This document shows, piece after piece, positions 60,577 through 64,000 of a DNA stretch of 64,000 nt (position 1 is its first letter; each line of letters begins with the position of its first letter). Source of the stretch: Microbacterium sp. GCS4. GTDB lineage: Bacteria > Actinomycetota > Actinomycetes > Actinomycetales > Microbacteriaceae. The position numbers and the translations under genes are program-made. The notes beneath the pieces are model-generated. The model did not search any database. It saw nothing but the letters and a program-made list of their open reading frames with translations, and was not told where the DNA came from. The stretch covers positions 300,368-364,367 of the forward strand of contig NZ_LGYE01000002.1 in the NCBI RefSeq assembly GCF_001262495.1, given 5' to 3'.

Positions 60577-61786
60577 AGAGCACGATCGCGTAGGCCGCGA
60601 ACAGCACGAGGTGGGTGGCCCCGTGGGTGGCCGTCACGCGCTTCGCGCTGAACGTCGCGACCGACAGCAGCAGTGTCACGCCGAGCATCAGCAGGTTCGC
60701 GGGTGACTCGGCGAGGATCACGGTCTGCCCGGTCAGCATCCCGATCACCAGCACGGCGGGGATCGTGAGGCCGACGGTCGACACGAGGGCTCCGTGACAC
60801 AGGTTGTTCACGCGTTGGGCTTCGCCGGCGAGGGCGGCGCGCACCGCGGTGATCGATTCCGGGAGGAACACGATCGCGGCGATGAGCACTCCGGCCAGCG
60901 CCGGTGGGGCGCCGAGACGTCCGAGTCCGTCGTCGAGCAGCGCCGCCATGTCGTGCGACAGGAGCACGATCGGCAGCACCGTCACGACGAGCAGCGCGAG
61001 GCGGACGAGCACCTCGGTGCGGTGGAGGGCGAGGGTCTCGCGGATTCCCGTCGACGCGGGGGTGTGCACTGCTGTTGCCGAGATAGCTTCCGCTGCCGGG
61101 ATCGCGCGTGCTGTCGGGATCGTGGCCACCTCGGTGAAGTCCTCGGCCTGCGCGCCCATCTGCCGGGTGAGGAAGAACGCGTAGATCCCGAGAGTGAGGA
61201 TCACGACGGGGATCTCCTGCGCGAGCGTGTACGAGCCGCCATCGCCGATGAGGGCCGGGAGGCCGAAGGCCAGCGTGACGAGCAGTACGAGCATCGCGAG
61301 GTACATGGACGTGCCGGTGCGGTTGTGCTGCAGTCCGCGGTGGCGGAGGCCGCCGAGGAGCAGTGAGAGTCCGATCACGAGGTTCATGATGATCATCGCG
61401 ACGGCCATGACGGAGTCGCGGGCGATGGTCTGGTGCTCGCCGGGTCCGAGCATGACGGCCGAGATGAGGATCACCTCGATGAGCACGATCGACAACGTGA
61501 GCACGAGCGATCCGTAGGGGTCGCCGAGTCGGTGAGCTAAGGCTTCGGCCTGTTTCACGACGCCGAACGCGCAGACGAGGATCACGGCGATGATCGCGAT
61601 CAGTCCGATCACGAGGGCGGGTGCCGGCGCGGGCGCCTCGAGCAGCGGGTGCGCGAACAGCAGGGCCCCGAAGGCGCCCCAGCCCAGCGCGATGCGTGCG
61701 ATGTCGGCGGGGCGGATGAGGCGCATGACGCCGTTGCGGGCGTTGCGGGCGTCGGTGGAGTTACGAGTGGCGGCGGTGGGTGACAT
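60569..61786 (-). CDS. chaA: Ca2+/H+ (cation/proton) antiporter, ChaA-like
   Basis: The 405-residue membrane protein has 10-11 hydrophobic helices and the two CaCA-type repeats, with GSLVLTLSIVLIEVILI near 95 and FLPESITAVRAALAGE near 305, each containing a membrane-embedded Glu. The ATG is preceded by GAAGGAGCG. It would export Ca2+ or Na+/K+ in exchange for protons. The central loop (about 215-250) is variable and Ala/Thr-rich. The last codons overlap the OYE gene. Confidence 0.88.
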   Translation of the reverse strand: MSPTAATRNSTDARNARNGVMRLIRPADIARIALGWGAFGALLFAHPLLEAPAPAPALVIGLIAIIAVILVCAFGVVKQAEALAHRLGDPYGSLVLTLSIVLIEVILISAVMLGPGEHQTIARDSVMAVAMIIMNLVIGLSLLLGGLRHRGLQHNRTGTSMYLAMLVLLVTLAFGLPALIGDGGSYTLAQEIPVVILTLGIYAFFLTRQMGAQAEDFTEVATIPTARAIPAAEAISATAVHTPASTGIRETLALHRTEVLVRLALLVVTVLPIVLLSHDMAALLDDGLGRLGAPPALAGVLIAAIVFLPESITAVRAALAGEAQRVNNLCHGALVSTVGLTIPAVLVIGMLTGQTVILAESPANLLMLGVTLLLSVATFSAKRVTATHGATHLVLFAAYAIVLFS

Positions 61787-61924
61787 GGTCGCGCTCCTTC
61801 GAAGTGGGGCCGTCCCCGACTGAAGATGACGTCCGGGTCGTCCCGAGCGTCGCGCGGTGCTGGTGCACCGACTCTCACATCACTGGGTCCAGAATAGGCG
61901 ACGAACTGGAACATCCGCTGTGCA

Positions 61925-62006
61925 GGTCGGAACGGGTTGAACGGGTCGGAACGGATCGGAACGGGGTGAACGGAGCGGGACAGGTCGGACCGGATCGGGA
62001 CGGGTC
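61925..62006. repeat. degenerate 10-base tandem repeat upstream of chaA
   Basis: GGTCGGAACG-type units recur about eight times (for example at 61925, 61944, 61954 as GATCGGAACG, 61983 as GGTCGGACCG and 61993). The tract lies between the chaA promoter region and the 3' end of the DUF222-HNH gene. Nothing else is recognisable in the 264-base gap. Confidence 0.7.
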
Positions 62007-62050
62007 ATGACGCGCCGTGGCGCGTCGGGGTACGGATCGGCCTGCCGATC

Positions 62051-63661
62051 TCATCCAGCCCTGGCGAGCACGGCGGGCTGTCTCGTGGCACGTGGTTGCG
62101 GAGACGTCATCGGTGCGCTGAGCCGAGGCGCGCGCCATCGTCCTGTCGGATCCCACCAGGCCGGCCCCCTGATCTCCGGGACGCCCTGGTTCATCCTGAT
62201 CTCCCAGCCCGAGGAACCCAGGCTGCGATGATGCCACCAGCACAGCGGCACGCCGTTGTCGGTGTGGGTGGGTCCGCCGCGGGCGTGCTCTGTGACGTGA
62301 TGGATCTCGCACCAGGACGCCGGTACGTGGCATCCCGGGATCAGGCACTCCCTGTCGCGCGCGATGATGGCCCGACGCTGGTGTGCGGTGAACACCCGAT
62401 CGGTGGAGCTGATGCCGATGATGCGTCCGCCATCCATGGTCACCCGCTGGATCGTGCCTGTGCAGCCGATCTGTGCGGCGATGCTCACTGGAACCTGATT
62501 CTGCGCGCCGGTGACGCTCGCTCGCCCGGTCCCGGATGAGAGGTCGGCGACGTCCACCGTCACGACGAGAGTCGGGGCCGCCCCGCCGAGAGAGGGCATG
62601 TCGTGGTGCCGTGCGGCGATGCCGATTGCGGCAGCGAGAGCGTCGTGCCGCTTCTGCGCCGCAGTACGGTCGTCGATCACCCGGCGCGGGTCGTCATTGA
62701 AGGGATCCCGTCGCGAGGTCACGGTCTCAGGGACTGCGTCGGCGTCTACGTCTCCGTCCGTGTACGCGGCGGCGGCGTCGGCGTCGGCATGTGCGCTTTC
62801 GTCGTCGTCGGCGTCGTCCGGACTCTCACCGCCGGCAGCGGGCAGGAACCGCACTCCCGGTGGTGGAGGCCCATCGCCCTTGGGATTGTTCTGCGCGTCG
62901 AGGACGAGTTCGAGTTGTGCCGCGACCTCGGGGGTCAGTGCGCCTGATATCGACCGCAGCCCGTCGCGCAGGCGTCCGATCGTGATGCCTCGGCGGCGCG
63001 CGGCGTCATCGCGGGGCTCATCGCCGTCGGGGTCGAGCAGTGTGGCGATGATCTCGGCGAGAAGGCGAAGGTCTTCGGGCATGGGCGCAGGGCCCCGCGA
63101 TGCGTCGCGGACCGAATCGCCGGGGGAGTCGTCGTCGGCGCCGGACTCGTCGTCAGCGGCGGACTCGTCGTCGCGCACGCCACGCGCCGCCTCGGCGAGG
63201 CAGTCATCGGCTTCGAGCCGTTCATCGAGGCCGATCCGGTACGACACCTTCTCGATGGGGGCTGTCGCGGCGAGCAGTCCCGCCACGCCTACTGCGCCGC
63301 TCAGCAGCGCGTCCCGCAAAGCGGGCCATCGCGCAGGCAGCCGCTCGCCCGACACGATGCTGATGTCGCGACGGCACGCGTCGACCGCCTTGCCGACACG
63401 CGTCGCGCCCGCCGTGTCGATCAACAGAGCGCGTCGCAGCAGCTCGTTCTCGGTGCGACACCCCGCAGAATGCGGGAACTCGCTGTCACCCGATGCGACG
63501 GTTTCAACGACGACCGCCTCTGCACGGCGGAACACGGCTCCCGCTGCCGCCAGCACCTCGATACGCTCGCGGGGAGCAAGCCCGGCGAGCGCATCGTCGG
63601 CCAGCACCCGATCAAGGTCGGAGACGACCTGATCGAGCAGGAGGCTGAGGTGCGATGTCAT
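62051..63661 (-). CDS. DUF222 / HNH endonuclease-signature protein
   Basis: The 536-residue protein has an N-terminal helical DUF222 region (VLAAAGAVFRRAEAVVVET), an acidic, low-complexity middle with many Asp/Ala (for instance DDADDDESAHADADAAA), and a C-terminal HNH motif. The HNH site reads CLIPGCHVPASWCEIHHV, then GGPTHTDNGVPLCWWHH, with Cys pairs for zinc and the catalytic His. This family is highly amplified in actinobacterial genomes and its role is unsettled; mobility is one proposal. ATG at 63661 is chosen because the upstream frame runs into the repeat tract. Confidence 0.85.
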   Translation of the reverse strand: MTSHLSLLLDQVVSDLDRVLADDALAGLAPRERIEVLAAAGAVFRRAEAVVVETVASGDSEFPHSAGCRTENELLRRALLIDTAGATRVGKAVDACRRDISIVSGERLPARWPALRDALLSGAVGVAGLLAATAPIEKVSYRIGLDERLEADDCLAEAARGVRDDESAADDESGADDDSPGDSVRDASRGPAPMPEDLRLLAEIIATLLDPDGDEPRDDAARRRGITIGRLRDGLRSISGALTPEVAAQLELVLDAQNNPKGDGPPPPGVRFLPAAGGESPDDADDDESAHADADAAAAYTDGDVDADAVPETVTSRRDPFNDDPRRVIDDRTAAQKRHDALAAAIGIAARHHDMPSLGGAAPTLVVTVDVADLSSGTGRASVTGAQNQVPVSIAAQIGCTGTIQRVTMDGGRIIGISSTDRVFTAHQRRAIIARDRECLIPGCHVPASWCEIHHVTEHARGGPTHTDNGVPLCWWHHRSLGSSGWEIRMNQGVPEIRGPAWWDPTGRWRAPRLSAPMTSPQPRATRQPAVLARAG

Positions 63662-63808
63662 ATCCCGATTCAACTCGGGGCCACCGACATTCAGAGCCGC
63701 ACGGACGCACTTTTTCCCCAGTTCAGGAGATATTCCGGAACTCGGTGGCGAGATCTCGGCATATCGCGAATTCCGCGCCGGAGGCGCAGGTCCGGGCGGG
63801 CGGGAGAG

Positions 63809-64000
63809 TGCGCATGCGGGCCGGCGCGATGGTGTGTTCGCGTGCGGGTGCGGGTGCGGGTGCGGGTGCGGGTGCGGGCGCCCGTGCGGATGGCTGTGGG
63901 TGCGCATGCGGGCCGGTGCGATGGTGTTCGTGTTCGTGTTCGTGTTCGTGTGCGTGTGCGCGTGCGGGTGCGGATGGCTGTGGGTGCGGGTGCAGATGGC
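63809..64000. repeat. nested tandem repeat tract at the window end
   Basis: Two units starting at 63809 and 63901 (TGCGCATGCGGGCCGG followed by CGATGGTGT) end in GCGGATGGCTGTGGG. Inside the first are six exact GTGCGG hexamers (63842-63877). Inside the second are four GTGTTC hexamers (924-947 of that kilobase) and degenerate relatives. The tract continues past the window edge. No gene is called in 63662-64000. Confidence 0.85.

Noticed and set aside
61787..61924. Metal riboswitch in the chaA leader
   Set aside because: I looked for the conserved loops of the yybP-ykoY manganese element and did not find them; only a small GC-rich hairpin is possible.
62051..63661. Mobile homing endonuclease or insertion element
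   Set aside because: The HNH motif is present, but there are no terminal repeats, target duplications or an interrupted host gene; it is kept as a DUF222-HNH protein.
63839..63965. Possible CRISPR-like array
   Set aside because: The repeats are contiguous hexamers without unique spacers of constant length, and no cas gene is near.

Overview
The window looks like chromosomal DNA from a high-GC actinobacterium, most likely Microbacteriaceae and possibly Microbacterium. The basis is very high GC at third codon positions, frequent GTG starts, short overlapping ATGA/GTGA gene junctions, a DUF222-HNH gene, Zur- and DtxR-like boxes, a MetPS transporter pair, and a REP-like palindrome built around GGTCGTTGAGCGAG. 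The family assignment is inference. I see no phage, plasmid or CRISPR signature.

Layout: 1-6.2 kb is the cytochrome bd operon cydABDC, decorated with REP-like palindromes, one of which is read in frame inside cydD. 6.2-7.2 kb holds a putative Fe/2OG oxygenase behind a DtxR-like box and a tRNA-Ser(CGA). 7.3-16.4 kb is a nucleoside uptake and salvage locus: a LacI regulator, two nucleoside hydrolases, a BMP lipoprotein, an ATPase-permease fusion, a second permease and a ribokinase. 16.5-21.4 kb is an azt zinc-uptake locus with two AztD-like metallochaperones, both arms reading away from one Zur box. 21.5-23.2 kb is metPS. 23.4-25.3 kb is an AbiE-like type IV toxin-antitoxin pair. 25.4-30.7 kb carries an amine oxidase, two CNNM/CorC proteins and NhaA.

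31-41.1 kb is a guanidino/amide compound locus: a Tat-type lipoprotein agmatine deiminase, a complete dipeptide-type ABC transporter, a TetR regulator, a cytosolic agmatine deiminase and an amidase. Three near-identical 15-bp palindromes precede its three transcription units, which suggests a self-contained TetR regulon. 41.1-43.5 kb holds an MFS exporter and its TetR.

43.6-54.9 kb is an acid-sugar locus made of two facing operons. The plus-strand arm carries a uronate-dehydrogenase-like enzyme, a 2-hydroxyacid dehydrogenase, a ModA-like protein without a signal peptide, two nucleoside hydrolases, an MHS-family permease and a YgjV-like membrane protein. The minus-strand arm carries OtnC-, OtnK- and OtnI-like enzymes, an Asp/Glu-racemase-like protein and a metallo-beta-lactamase-fold hydrolase, with a GntR regulator just upstream. 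Both arms start behind an ATASTAT-N5-ATASTAT palindrome, so they probably form one GntR regulon. The mix of tetronate enzymes with nucleoside hydrolases is the least familiar system here.

55-62 kb holds an NTF2-like protein, a DUF2188 membrane protein, a MarR-controlled DHA2 drug exporter, a second MarR, an Old Yellow Enzyme and a Ca2+/H+ antiporter. The window ends with a DUF222-HNH protein followed by a hexamer-rich repeat tract.
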